From Thermoplasmata archaeon (lineage in GTDB: Archaea > Thermoplasmatota > Thermoplasmata > Lutacidiplasmatales > UBA184), in NCBI GenBank assembly GCA_021819135.1, contig JAKASE010000002.1:1-64000 (forward strand): 64,000 bases of DNA, in the 5' to 3' direction. Positions 16,762-25,334 of the stretch are shown here, piece after piece. The notes below the pieces were generated by a model. The model did not search any database and had not been told where the DNA came from. It saw only the letters and a list, made by a program, of their open reading frames with translations. Within the stretch, counting starts at the first letter, position 1. Each line of letters begins with the position of its first letter. The translations under genes and the position numbers were made by a program.

Positions 16762-17106
16762 ATGGCAGGCCCCCCCCGCCCGGCCCCTACCCGCCGCCCC
16801 ACCCGGCCCCTGTCCCCCGAGGAAGGGTCCCCCCGGGTCCGGCTCCCCGAGCCCCCGCCGTTCCGGGCCCGCCCGATCGGGGCCCTCGCGGCCTGTGTGA
16901 ACTGCGCGGCGCCGATCCCGTCGAAGTCGGCCCCCCCGCTCTGCTGGGGGTGCGGACGCCCGCTCTGCCCGGATTGTTACTGGCGCCACGGTCTGACCCC
17001 GACCGCCCACCGCTGCGCGAGCTGCCTCGCGCGTGGCCCCTCTGACCCGCTCGCCATCTCCGGCGGTCGGGCCGGCGCCCCCTCCCGGCTCACCGCGAGA
17101 CGATAG
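16762..17106 (+). CDS. Small zinc-finger-like protein
   Basis: 114 aa. A Pro/Arg-rich N-terminus (about 45 residues) precedes CVNC, CWGCGRPLCPDC and CASC: four Cys pairs, enough for two zinc sites in a B-box or double zinc-ribbon arrangement. No catalytic motif is visible; protein or nucleic-acid binding is likely. The TATA box 27 nt upstream supports the start. The last 17 nt overlap the 3' end of polX on the other strand. Confidence 0.65.
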   Translation: MAGPPRPAPTRRPTRPLSPEEGSPRVRLPEPPPFRARPIGALAACVNCAAPIPSKSAPPLCWGCGRPLCPDCYWRHGLTPTAHRCASCLARGPSDPLAISGGRAGAPSRLTARR

Positions 17107-18754
17107 GTCTCCGCGAGCCCGCGGAAGAGGTCGGCGGGCGCACCCGCACCTCGTCCGCGGCGGTTCCCGCCCGCCGCGCGAGACCGAGGGCGATCGGTCC
17201 GGTCGGGTCGTCGGCGGCCGCACCCACTCCGGTCGGGATCCCGATCGGGACCCCCGCCTCGCGCGCGAGCCGGGCCCCGTTCGAGTCCAGCCGCTCGGGC
17301 CCGGGTCCGACCTCGAGGGCGCATCCCTCGGCCCGTGCCCGGTCGACCCAATGACGCACCCGCTCCGCGGGCTCCCCCGGGGAGGGCCCGAGGTGGGCGA
17401 GGAGTAACGCGGGCGGTCCACGGGCCGACGCCGCTACCGGCCCGGGCGGCGCGGCCGTCGGCCGGATCACACGGTAGTCGGCCCGGATCCCCGACGGCAG
17501 GTCGACCGACCGCTCGCCGTCCGTCTCGATCGCGACCCCCACGGTGAGCCCCTTCGGCCGGGCGGAGGCGATCCGCGCGATCGCGGCCGGGGCGAGGGCG
17601 AAGGGCCGTCCGTCGGCCCCGAAGCCGGCCACGACGATCCCGAGATAGTCGAGGTGCCGCGCCCGGGCCTCCTGGAGGAGCCGGTCGATGTCCTCCGCGC
17701 TCGCCTCCGAGGGGAGGTGGACGTGGAGGTCACCGGTGAGGTCGGCCGGACCGACGAGCGGGGGGAGCGGCCCCTTCGCCGCCGCCTCGATCTCGCCGCG
17801 GTTCTCCCGGAGCTCGGGCGGGATCCAGGCGAGCCCGAGGCTCGCGTAGACCTCCTCCTCCGTGCGGCCCGCGACCCGCTCCTCGCCCCGGAAGACCCCG
17901 TACTCGTTGACCTTCAGGCCCCGGTCGCGGGCGATCGTGCGGAGGTGGACGTTGTGGTCCTTCGAGCCGGTGAAGTACTGGAGGGCCGCGCCGAAGGCGT
18001 CCGGCTCGACGACGCGCAGGTCGACCTGGAGGCCGTTCGCGAGAACGACCGTCTCCTTGGTCCCGCCCCGCAGGCGCACCTCGCGGACGTCCGGGAGCGC
18101 GGAGAACGCGTCGAAGATCGCGTCCGGAGTGTTCGAGGTCGCGAGGATGTCGAGGTCGCCGACCGACTCGCGCCGTCGCCGGAAGCTCCCTGCGACCTCG
18201 ATGGACTCGCTCCCCGGCACCGCCCGGAGGGCCCGGAGGATCCGCTCCGCGACCGGGAACGCCGCCTCGAGGGGAAGGCGGGCGGCGCCGCCCGGGGGCG
18301 CGGCGGTCGCCGCCCGCAGCGCCGAGGCGATCTGCTCGATCTTCTTCGGGCCGAAACCCTTGACACCGAGGAGCCTCCCCTGGGAGATGGCGTCCGAGAG
18401 CTCCCCGGGACCCTCGATCCCGAGCTCGACCCAGAAGCGACGGGCCGTCTTCGGCCCGAGGCCCGGCAGGCGCATCAGCTCGGCCAGTCCCGGAGGGACC
18501 TCGCGCCGAAGCCGCTCGTAGTACGGGATCGTGCCGGTGGCGAGGTACTCCCGGATCTTCTCCTCGATCGCCGCCCCGACCCCCGGGATCGTCCGCAGCT
18601 CGTTCCGGGCCGCGACGCGGCCGAGGTCCTCGGAGAGGGTCTCGATCGACCGGGCGGCCCGCCGGTAGGCGTCGGGCTTGAACTTCTCCCCGAGCACGTC
18701 GAGCAGGTCCGCGATGAGGGAGAAGATCTCCGCGGCCTCCGCGTTCGACGGCAC
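17090..18754 (-). CDS. polX: Family X DNA polymerase (PolX) with a degenerate PHP domain
   Basis: 554 aa. Helix-hairpin-helix motifs (TIPGVGAAIEEKI, RLPGLGPKTARRF, GVKGFGPKKIEQI) precede the nucleotidyltransferase core GSFRRRRESVGDLDIL; the third acidic residue is in GLQVDLRVV. Polymerase residues look intact, fitting gap filling in base-excision repair. The C-terminal PHP domain keeps DLHVH but has IVVAGFG where ITDHS is usual, AHLGPS for GHPTGR and IPTGVG for NTDAHS, so most metal ligands are gone and the 3'-5' exonuclease/phosphodiesterase is probably dead. GTG 18754 is chosen from the first conserved helix (SNAEAAEIF); the frame stays open far upstream without protein-like content. Confidence 0.9.
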   Translation of the reverse strand: MPSNAEAAEIFSLIADLLDVLGEKFKPDAYRRAARSIETLSEDLGRVAARNELRTIPGVGAAIEEKIREYLATGTIPYYERLRREVPPGLAELMRLPGLGPKTARRFWVELGIEGPGELSDAISQGRLLGVKGFGPKKIEQIASALRAATAAPPGGAARLPLEAAFPVAERILRALRAVPGSESIEVAGSFRRRRESVGDLDILATSNTPDAIFDAFSALPDVREVRLRGGTKETVVLANGLQVDLRVVEPDAFGAALQYFTGSKDHNVHLRTIARDRGLKVNEYGVFRGEERVAGRTEEEVYASLGLAWIPPELRENRGEIEAAAKGPLPPLVGPADLTGDLHVHLPSEASAEDIDRLLQEARARHLDYLGIVVAGFGADGRPFALAPAAIARIASARPKGLTVGVAIETDGERSVDLPSGIRADYRVIRPTAAPPGPVAASARGPPALLLAHLGPSPGEPAERVRHWVDRARAEGCALEVGPGPERLDSNGARLAREAGVPIGIPTGVGAAADDPTGPIALGLARRAGTAADEVRVRPPTSSAGSRRPIVSR

Positions 18755-18798
18755 GGCACCGACCTCTCGAGCCTCCCCGGCGCTTATCGGTTCGCGGG

Positions 18799-19596
18799 CT
18801 ACGGAGCGAGCCCCGCCCCGAGGTCGACCCATACCCGTCGGCCCACGGGACGGAAGCCGACGCTCTGGTAGAGGGCCCGGGCGGGGGAGCGGTCCTCCCG
18901 GACGTACAGCGCCGCGGTCGCGCCGGCCCCCTCCGCGCCCCGGAGCGCCGCGCCCAGTAGCTCCCGTCCCCAGCCGCGCCCCCGGGCCTCGGGCTCGACG
19001 TAGACCCCCCCGAGGACCCAGACGCGCGGAAGACGGACCTCGGCCCGTACGGCGCCGACCAGGCGCCCGCTCTCGAACGCTCCCCACGTGACGTCGACGT
19101 CGGGGTCGAGGAACGGGTACTCCGCCGTCACCGGGTCGTCCTGGCGTCGGGCCCAGGACTCGAGCGCCGGGACGTCGGCCCGGGAGAGCCTTCGCACGAG
19201 CTTCGCCGAGTCCGGGGGGACCCACACGCCGCCCGTCTCCCGGGCGAGGATGAGCTCGCGGTAGGTCGGCCCGGCGCCGCGCGCCGCCCGGACGAACGGC
19301 ACGGCGTGCTCCGGCACGATCGCGACGCAGGGACGCCGGGGAAGCCATTCCGCGAGACGGGCCGCCTCTCGCTCCGCCCCGAACCAGTGGACGACCGGCG
19401 CCCGGGGGTGACCGAGCCAGACGAGCAGGTAGCCGAGGGTCGTGTCCCCCTCGACCGCCGAGAAGAACCGGATCCGACCGGGGTTCCAGTCGAGGTCCCA
19501 CAGGGCGAACGCGTGGGTCACCGGGTCCCGGGCGGCGGCCCGTTCGAGCCAGGCCCGATCGATCGTCGGACGGACCTCCACTTGCGTGGCGGCCAC
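18799..19596 (-). CDS. GNAT-family N-acetyltransferase
   Basis: 265 aa. The C-terminal half carries the acetyl-CoA site GGVYVEPEARGRGWGRELL and the closing strand ALYQSVGFRPVGRR. The N-terminal half resembles the partner domain of double-GNAT (FR47-like) proteins. Substrate unknown. GTG 19596 is preceded by an AT-containing element near 19617-19625 at about leaderless distance. The stop is 44 nt upstream of the polX start, so the two may be co-transcribed. Confidence 0.85.
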   Translation of the reverse strand: MAATQVEVRPTIDRAWLERAAARDPVTHAFALWDLDWNPGRIRFFSAVEGDTTLGYLLVWLGHPRAPVVHWFGAEREAARLAEWLPRRPCVAIVPEHAVPFVRAARGAGPTYRELILARETGGVWVPPDSAKLVRRLSRADVPALESWARRQDDPVTAEYPFLDPDVDVTWGAFESGRLVGAVRAEVRLPRVWVLGGVYVEPEARGRGWGRELLGAALRGAEGAGATAALYVREDRSPARALYQSVGFRPVGRRVWVDLGAGLAP

Positions 19597-19693
19597 GTTC
19601 CGGTGAGCCCCCGAGGCTAGTTAGTGGTTCGGGGGGGCTCCCCGGAGGGCGGTCGGGTCGCAAGCGTATATCCCCCGCCTCCGTCGCGTCGCC

Positions 19694-20563
19694 GTGCGGG
19701 TCCATCGCCCCACGCCCGAGTTCCCCCGGCACCTCGAGCGGCTCTATGCGGAGTTCCCGTTCGAGCGGTCGATCGCCGACGATCCGATCTCCGTGCTCCG
19801 GCCCCTCGCCTGGGACCCTCGACGGGCGGAGATTGCCGGGATCTTCGGCGCCACGCTCGCCATCGGCAACACCACCGCGATCCGGGGGGCGATCACGCGC
19901 CTCGCCGCGGCCGCGCAGGGGGATATCGCCCGTCTCGTGGACCCGCGCTGGGCCCGCGAGCGCCGCACGGCCCTCCGGGCGTTCCGCCACCGCTGGATCC
20001 GGGGGGACCAGCTCGACCACCTCGCGGCGGTGCTGACCCGCTACTACGACCGGCACCCCTCGCTCGAGTCGGCGTTCCTGGCCGGCTTCGAGACCGGCGA
20101 GTTCGCGGGCGGGCTCGATGCCCTCGCGCGGACCCTCCGCGGGAACGGCCGGGCGCCGCCGGGGTACCGCGCCCTGTTCCCGAGCCCTCTCGACCGGCCG
20201 CGAAGCCCGTGCAAGCGGCTCACCCTGTTCGTCCGCTGGATGGTCCGGGACCGATACCCGGACCTCGGGTGCTGGCATCGGGTGCCGACCGGCGCGCTCC
20301 GGATCCCGCTCGACCAGCACGTCGCCTGGATCACCTACCACATGGGCCTCACGGCCCGGCGGACGCGCTCCTGGGCGGCCGTCGAGGAGGTCAGTGAGGC
20401 GCTGCGACGCATCGACCCGGTCGACCCGACGCGGTTCGACTTCGTCCTCTGCCATACCGGCATCTCGGGCGACTGCCCGAAGGAGCGGGACCTCGCCGTC
20501 TGCGGGCCGTGCTCGTTGCGGCCGGACTGCCGGCTCTGGCGGCGCGGGGGGGCGGCTGCATGA
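19694..20563 (+). CDS. DUF2400 / TIGR02757 family HhH-like protein
   Basis: 289 aa. Matches the family in order: DDPISVLRPLAWDPR, IFGATLAIGNTTAI, CKRLTLFVRWMVRD, IPLDQHVAWITYHMGL, a DFVLCHTGISGDCPKE block and a closing CGPCSLRPDC. The Cys arrangement (C-x5-C ... C-x2-C-x5-C) suggests an Fe-S cluster as in endonuclease III-type glycosylases, to which the fold is related. Biochemical function is not established. GTG 19694 lies 25 nt after GTATATCC (19666-19673). Confidence 0.88.
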   Translation: MRVHRPTPEFPRHLERLYAEFPFERSIADDPISVLRPLAWDPRRAEIAGIFGATLAIGNTTAIRGAITRLAAAAQGDIARLVDPRWARERRTALRAFRHRWIRGDQLDHLAAVLTRYYDRHPSLESAFLAGFETGEFAGGLDALARTLRGNGRAPPGYRALFPSPLDRPRSPCKRLTLFVRWMVRDRYPDLGCWHRVPTGALRIPLDQHVAWITYHMGLTARRTRSWAAVEEVSEALRRIDPVDPTRFDFVLCHTGISGDCPKERDLAVCGPCSLRPDCRLWRRGGAAA

Positions 20564-20958
20564 CCGACCCGAGCCCGCTCCCGATCGATGCGGGCCTCCT
20601 CGCGCGCTTCCGGGCCGCGGGTCCCCGGATCACCTGGCGCCCCGCGACCGACGGTCCCCGGCCTCCCCGGGGCCGGTCGGCGCGGATCGCGCACCTCCAC
20701 GACGAGGAGGCCCGGATCGAGTCGTGGGGCCGCGCGCCGACCGGTGGGCTCGAGGTCGAGTCAGGCCCGCTCGGGGCGCTCGTCGTTCTGCTCGAATCCG
20801 ATCGTCGGGGATCGCTGCCGTCGGTCGCGTCGAGGGAGGCCGGCGCCGATCCGGGGTTTCCCCAGGGGGCGCTGCGGGCCGTCTGGGGCGGGGCGCCCGT
20901 TCCGGGCGGCCCCACGGTCCGGGACCTGGTCGACCTCGCCCGGTACGCGCTCACCTAG
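20560..20958 (+). CDS. Hypothetical protein coupled to the DUF2400 gene
   Basis: 132 aa, not recognised. ATG 20560 overlaps the DUF2400 stop (ATGA), so translation is coupled. Composition is Arg/Gly/Pro-rich with short strand-like stretches (GGLEVESGPLGALVVLLES) and a C-terminal helix (TVRDLVDLARYAL). No signal peptide, membrane helix or Cys motif. A partner role for the DUF2400 protein is inferred only from the overlap. Confidence 0.6.
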   Translation: MTDPSPLPIDAGLLARFRAAGPRITWRPATDGPRPPRGRSARIAHLHDEEARIESWGRAPTGGLEVESGPLGALVVLLESDRRGSLPSVASREAGADPGFPQGALRAVWGGAPVPGGPTVRDLVDLARYALT

Positions 20959-20959
20959 C

Positions 20960-20976
20960 CCGGTTCGCGGAACCGG
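20960..20976 (+). terminator. Terminator hairpin after the DUF2400 operon
   Basis: CCGGTTC-GCG-GAACCGG is a perfect 7-bp stem one base after the stop codon, followed by TTGTTTCGT. Placement fits termination before the marR promoter. Confidence 0.55.
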
Positions 20977-20985
20977 TTGTTTCGT

Positions 20986-21028
20986 CCACCGAATATTTTG
21001 TGGTAAGTACTGTTAAGTAGTCTAACTA
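20986..21028 (+). promoter_or_regulatory. marR promoter with an 18-bp palindrome and TAAGTA repeats
   Basis: CCACCGAATATTTTGTGG (20986-21003) is a dyad of form CCAC-nn-AATATT-nn-GTGG, typical in size for a MarR operator. TAAGTA then occurs at 21004-21009 and 21014-21019, 10 bp apart. The likely TATA, CTAACTA (21022-21028), is about 28 nt before the marR ATG. This is the most AT-rich stretch for kilobases. Autoregulation by the adjacent MarR protein is the simplest reading. Confidence 0.62.
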
Positions 21029-21053
21029 TCTGGCCGCGGCACCGAGTGCGATC

Positions 21054-21533
21054 ATGTCGACCCCCGCCCCCTCCCGAGGCGTCAGCGAAGCGGACCTTCT
21101 CGAAGCGATCCGGGATGCCTCCCAGACGGTGGTCCACCTCCTGATGCCCCGGGTCGCCGCCGAGGGGCTCATCGCGCCGACGTTCTGGCACCTCCACCAC
21201 CTCGAGCGCAGCGGGGTGAAGCACCCGGGCGAGCTCTCCCGGCTGCTCGGGATCACGCCGGCCACCTGCACCGGGTCGATCGACCAGCTGGTCGAGCGCG
21301 GGTACGTCGCGCGCCACCCCTCGGCGACCGACCGGCGGCAGGTCGTCCTCGAGGTCACGCCGAAGGGCCGACGGACCCTCGAGACGGTCTGGCGGGGGTT
21401 CAACGCGTCGCTCGCCGAGGTTCTCGCGACCCTTCCCCCGAGGGACCTCGATGTCACGGCCCGGACCCTGCGGACGATCACCGCGAGCCTAAGGAAGGCG
21501 GCCGAGCACCGGGTCCCGGAGGCGCGCGCGTGA
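21054..21533 (+). CDS. MarR-family transcriptional regulator
   Basis: 159 aa. The winged helix-turn-helix lies at about residues 60-115: KHPGELSRLLGITPATCTG, SIDQLVERGYVARH and the wing DRRQVVLEVTPKG. Flanking helices would form the dimer interface. It overlaps the downstream efflux gene (GTGA), the classic marR-pump arrangement, so ligand-relieved repression of the pump and itself is expected. ATG 21054 is supported by TATA spacing. Confidence 0.9.
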   Translation: MSTPAPSRGVSEADLLEAIRDASQTVVHLLMPRVAAEGLIAPTFWHLHHLERSGVKHPGELSRLLGITPATCTGSIDQLVERGYVARHPSATDRRQVVLEVTPKGRRTLETVWRGFNASLAEVLATLPPRDLDVTARTLRTITASLRKAAEHRVPEARA

Positions 21534-23140
21534 GCGACGCGAACGACCACCTCGCCCTCACGGCGGCGGGGACGCCGTTCCACCCGCGGTCCGCCCGCAA
21601 CGTGCTGATCGTCCTGGCCCTGATGGCGCTCATGGTCACCTACGTCGAGACGATGGTGATCCCGGCGTTCAAGGCGTTCTCGATCTTCTTCGACTACGCG
21701 CCCGCGACGTCGGTGGTCTGGATCGTCTCGGCCTACCTCCTGGTCGGGACGGTGGCGACGCCGATCTTCGGCAAGCTCGGGGACAAGTACGGCAAGAAGC
21801 AGGTCCTCGTCCTCGTGATGGGCCTCTACGCGGTCGCCGTGTCCCTCGCGGGGTTCTCGCCGAACATCGGGGCGGCGTTCGGGATCGACCGTGCGAACCA
21901 GATCTACGTCCTGATCGGGGTCCGGGCGTTCCAGGGCCTCGGGATGGGGATGTTCCCGCTCGCGTTCGCGATGATCCCCGAGGTGTACCCGGCGGCGCGC
22001 GTCGGCCAGGCCCAGGGGATCGTCTCCGCGATGTTCGCGAGCGGGGCGGCGATCGGCCTCGTCGGGGGCGGGTGGATCTCATACAACTGGGGCTGGCAGC
22101 TCACCTACCATACGGTGATCCCGGTCGCGGTCCTCCTCGCCGTCCTCGCCTACCTCATCCTCCACGAGTCGCCCACCCGCTCCCCGCACCCGATCGACTT
22201 CCCCGGCATCGCGAGCCTCGGGTTCGCCCTCGGGACGCTGATGTTCGGGTTGACCGAGGGAACCTACTGGGGCTGGTCGAACGGGGCGGCGGTGCACTGG
22301 GGCGCGCTCCCCTGGGGGGTGCCGGAGTTCTTCCTCCTCTCGGTGCTCGGCCTCGTGTTCTTCCTGCTCTGGGAGCCGCGGGCCCCGTTCCCGGTCGTGT
22401 CGTTCGCGGCGCTGAAGCAGCGCAACGTCTGGGTCTCCAACGTCAACGGCGTCTTCGTCGGGATGGGGATGTTCCTCGTCTTCGTCGCCCTCACGATCCT
22501 CGGGGAGTACCAGTTCGCGCCGGGGTTCGATCTCACGGAGTTCCAGATGGGGCTCATCTCGGTCCCGGCGGCGCTGTCGATGCTCGCCCTCGGCCCGGTC
22601 TGGGGCTCGCTGGTCTCCCGGTGGGGGCCGAAGCCGGTGATGCTCCTCGGGTTCGGCGTGATGGGGGCCGGCGCCGCCGGGCTCGCCACGTTCAACTCCA
22701 CCGTCCTCGACCTGATCCTGTTCTCGATGCCGACGCTCGCCGGGAACGTCGCGGTCCTGATCGCGATGTCGAACGTCATCGTGCTCTCGGTCCCGCCGAA
22801 GGAGCTCGGGGTCCAGACCGGGATGAACCAGACGTTCCGGAACCTCGGGAGCGCGGTCGGGCCGGTGGTCGCCGCGACCGTCACGGCGAGCTACATGACG
22901 ACGATCCTGGTGGGTCCTCCAGGGTACCAGCAGGCCGCGCCGACGTACCAGGTCCTCGGTTTCCAGCTCGTCTTCGCGATCACCGCGGCCGTGTCGGTGG
23001 TGGGCCTGCTGCTCTCGCTCGCCCTGCGCAACTACCGCTTCCGGGCGGACGGGAGCCGGGCCAGCCATCCGACCGAGGCCCCGACGGGGTCCGCGCTCCG
23101 GGGCGAAGAGCCCGCGGTCGGTCTCGGAACGCGGACGTAG
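21530..23140 (+). CDS. MFS drug-efflux transporter, DHA2-like
   Basis: 536 aa with about 14 hydrophobic segments. Motif A is FGKLGDKYGKKQVL after TM2; VRAFQGLGMGM precedes TM4, as in 14-TM H+/drug antiporters. The last 30 residues are hydrophilic and probably cytosolic. GTG 21530 overlaps the marR stop, so expression should follow the regulator. Likely exports hydrophobic toxicants; substrate unknown. Confidence 0.9.
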   Translation: MSDANDHLALTAAGTPFHPRSARNVLIVLALMALMVTYVETMVIPAFKAFSIFFDYAPATSVVWIVSAYLLVGTVATPIFGKLGDKYGKKQVLVLVMGLYAVAVSLAGFSPNIGAAFGIDRANQIYVLIGVRAFQGLGMGMFPLAFAMIPEVYPAARVGQAQGIVSAMFASGAAIGLVGGGWISYNWGWQLTYHTVIPVAVLLAVLAYLILHESPTRSPHPIDFPGIASLGFALGTLMFGLTEGTYWGWSNGAAVHWGALPWGVPEFFLLSVLGLVFFLLWEPRAPFPVVSFAALKQRNVWVSNVNGVFVGMGMFLVFVALTILGEYQFAPGFDLTEFQMGLISVPAALSMLALGPVWGSLVSRWGPKPVMLLGFGVMGAGAAGLATFNSTVLDLILFSMPTLAGNVAVLIAMSNVIVLSVPPKELGVQTGMNQTFRNLGSAVGPVVAATVTASYMTTILVGPPGYQQAAPTYQVLGFQLVFAITAAVSVVGLLLSLALRNYRFRADGSRASHPTEAPTGSALRGEEPAVGLGTRT

Positions 23141-23172
23141 GCCGGCGCGGGGGAGGGAGGGAACGGCCCTCG

Positions 23173-23189
23173 GCCCCCGATCAGGGGGC
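23173..23189. terminator. Hairpin between convergent MFS and glycosyltransferase genes
   Basis: GCCCCC-GATCA-GGGGGC type stem spanning the minus-strand stop codon (23181-23183). It lies in the 40-bp gap between convergent gene ends and could end transcription from both sides. Confidence 0.45.
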
Positions 23190-24926
23190 GAGGGGGGCGG
23201 CGGCGAAGGCGCCCCCGATCGACCGGCGCTCGCGGGTGAGCGACGCGTGCACCCAGGTCTCGAGGACCTCGTGCGACGCGACCTCCTCCGAGCGGGCCGG
23301 CACCGACCGGGGACCCTCGCCCGGACGGGGCGGGCCGCTGAACCGCAGGATCACGGCCGGGGCCAGGATCATCGGGATGAGCCAGATGGCGTTGAAGATC
23401 CCGCCGAGCGGGTTCACGAGGAAGAGGCCCGCGAGGATCGCCCCCTCGAGCACGAGCGAATAGCGCGCGATGTGGACGACCTCGCCGACGCGGAGCGGCG
23501 CCTCGTTCTTCGGGGTCACCGGCACCTGGCCCAGGCGGCGGCGCAGGTAGGAGACCATGCTGATCGCCTCGTACGGCAGCGAGACCGCGCTCACCGCGGC
23601 GCTCAGCCAGCGGTGGCGCCAGTACGTCCCCCAGCCGATCGCGCAGTGCCGGTAGACCAGGACCGTCGGGATCGCCGTGAGGAGGCTGACGATGAGGAGG
23701 TAGCGCAGCAGCGGGATCGCCGCGAACGTCGCGACGGGGTTCGAGACGAGCGCGTGGAGGAACGCGAGCGCGCCCGCCGGCGTCGAGGCGAAGCCGAAGA
23801 CGGTGAGCAGCATGCCGAGCGGGAGGATGAGGTTCGTGAAGTGCGACCAGGGGGTCTGCCAGAGGTGGAACTTGCGGCCCGGTCCGATCCGGGACCGACG
23901 CGAGAGCTCGACGAACTCCATCGCGCCCCGGGTCCACTTGTTCTGGCGCTTGATGAACCCGCGGACGTTCTCGGGCATCGCCTCGTAGGTGTGGAGCGGG
24001 ACGAACCGGGAGTGCCAGCCCCGGTCGGCCATCGCGATCGCGGTCGCGAAGTCTTCGGACACGTACCCCTCCACGAACCCGCCGATCTCGGCGACCGCCG
24101 CGGTCCGGACGAGGACGTTGTGGCCGTAGCAGAAGACCGCGTCGAGCGCGTTCGCGAGGCGGGACTCCCAGACGAACTGGCCCACCCGGGACATCGGGGC
24201 GAGGGTCTGCACGAACCGGGTGTCGAGGTTCCACAGGTTGATCTGGCCCTGGAAGACCGCCACGCGCCGGTTCGCCGGATGCTCCGCGTAGCGGAGCGCC
24301 TCCCGGACCCAGTCGGACGGCAGGTAGGAGTCGGCGTCCAGGAGCACGAAGTACTCGTACCGGGAACCCCACCGCGCGTACCAGTCGTTGATCGCACCGG
24401 CTTTGAACCCCCGCCGGGCCGCGCGGCGCACGACCGTGTACCCGCGGTCGGAGGCGATGCGGTCGACCGTCCCTCGGGCCTCGGGGTCACGGGAATCGTC
24501 GAGGACATACACATCGACCGGATATTCCTGCCGGATCGACGCGAGGCACTCCGGGACGACGTCGTTCATGGTCGTGTAGAGGACCGCGACCCTCGGCCGG
24601 CGCTCGAGAAGGTCGAGCGCGGGCAGCTCCCCGCCCCGGAACAGGAGCGCCACGGTCTGGCGGGCGAGGCCGTAGGCCCCGCCGACGAACAGGACCGAGA
24701 GGACCGCGAAGAGGGCGACCGACGCCGGATGGTTCCACCGGATGACGAAGTAGCCCATCCCTCCGACCAGCGCGGCGTAGAACGCCGCGTACAGCCCGAA
24801 GAACAGTGCCCGCACTCCGGGGCGGTGGGGCGGGGCGGTCGCGTAGTCGACCGGGGCGGGGTCCGGGCCTGTCGGGCCGGGCACCGGGGCGAACGGTCCC
24901 ACGAGCCGATCCCGCCGGTGACCCAT
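23181..24926 (-). CDS. Membrane glycosyltransferase, family 2 (cellulose synthase-like)
   Basis: 581 aa. Two N-terminal membrane helices (about residues 40-85) precede a GT-A domain with VAVLYTTMND, VYVLDDSRD, VLLDADSYLPSDW (DxD metal site) and a KRQNKWTRGAMEF acceptor/QxxRW-like motif, then four or more C-terminal helices. This is the architecture of processive synthases that polymerise and extrude polysaccharide. ATG 24926 lies 26 nt after the TATA GGATAACT (24948-24955, minus). Two 17-bp boxes lie upstream of that TATA. Role in envelope or exopolysaccharide synthesis is inferred. Confidence 0.88.
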   Translation of the reverse strand: MGHRRDRLVGPFAPVPGPTGPDPAPVDYATAPPHRPGVRALFFGLYAAFYAALVGGMGYFVIRWNHPASVALFAVLSVLFVGGAYGLARQTVALLFRGGELPALDLLERRPRVAVLYTTMNDVVPECLASIRQEYPVDVYVLDDSRDPEARGTVDRIASDRGYTVVRRAARRGFKAGAINDWYARWGSRYEYFVLLDADSYLPSDWVREALRYAEHPANRRVAVFQGQINLWNLDTRFVQTLAPMSRVGQFVWESRLANALDAVFCYGHNVLVRTAAVAEIGGFVEGYVSEDFATAIAMADRGWHSRFVPLHTYEAMPENVRGFIKRQNKWTRGAMEFVELSRRSRIGPGRKFHLWQTPWSHFTNLILPLGMLLTVFGFASTPAGALAFLHALVSNPVATFAAIPLLRYLLIVSLLTAIPTVLVYRHCAIGWGTYWRHRWLSAAVSAVSLPYEAISMVSYLRRRLGQVPVTPKNEAPLRVGEVVHIARYSLVLEGAILAGLFLVNPLGGIFNAIWLIPMILAPAVILRFSGPPRPGEGPRSVPARSEEVASHEVLETWVHASLTRERRSIGGAFAAAPLAP

Positions 24927-24947
24927 GCTCCCGACAGAACGGGGAGG

Positions 24948-24999
24948 AGTTATCCTCCCTTTTGGCGCAAGCCCCGAAGTCGTTGGCGCAAGCTCCGAA
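24948..24999 (-). promoter_or_regulatory. Glycosyltransferase promoter: TATA plus two copies of a 17-bp box
   Basis: Reading the minus strand, TTCGGAGCTTGCGCCAA (24999-24983) and TTCGGGGCTTGCGCCAA (24978-24962) are direct repeats offset by 21 bp, two helical turns. The second is followed by AAGGGAGGATAACT, with the TATA at 24948-24955. A third copy precedes the surface-protein gene at the same distance from its TATA. Position upstream of TATA suggests an activator site; overlap of BRE could also allow repression. Confidence 0.7.
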
Positions 25000-25038
25000 A
25001 AATTGAGATGGGGGCGCGTTCCCGTAGGAAGGGTGCCC

Positions 25039-25329
25039 ATGGACCTACTGACGCTGTTCCTCGGAGTCCTCCTGGCCGGCCTCTCGGCGATCCTCGCCGC
25101 GATCGGAGGGGTGACGGCGGCGCGGTTCCGCGACGTTCGGCTCGCGGCGGTAAGCGCCGCCCTCGCCCTCTTGGCGGCCGTCGGGCTGCTCACGGTCCTC
25201 CACGAGGTCTCGCCGCGCTACGGCGGACCGTTCGCGGTCGCGCCGTGGCCGCTCGGGGTGCTCGTGCTCGCCGTCGCGTTCCTGTACGCCGCGATCGTCC
25301 GGGGGGCTCCGCGTCGGCCTCCTGAGTAA
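25039..25329 (+). CDS. Small three-helix membrane protein
   Basis: 96 aa. Hydrophobic segments lie at about residues 2-24, 33-52 and 66-86, with short Arg-containing loops and a basic tail RGAPRRPPE. No family recognised. ATG 25039 follows GGAAGGGTG, a possible ribosome-binding site; an AAAAATTGAG element is 38 nt upstream. It shares the intergenic region holding two promoter boxes with the divergent glycosyltransferase and is followed 5 nt later by the winged-helix regulator, suggesting co-transcription. It could be a membrane partner of that regulator. Confidence 0.65.
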   Translation: MDLLTLFLGVLLAGLSAILAAIGGVTAARFRDVRLAAVSAALALLAAVGLLTVLHEVSPRYGGPFAVAPWPLGVLVLAVAFLYAAIVRGAPRRPPE

Positions 25330-25334
25330 GCAGC

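Noticed and set aside
23247-25325. 692-residue plus-strand frame opposite the glycosyltransferase
   Set aside because: Shadow composition (Arg/Asp/Glu/Val repeats) and it crosses real genes on both strands.
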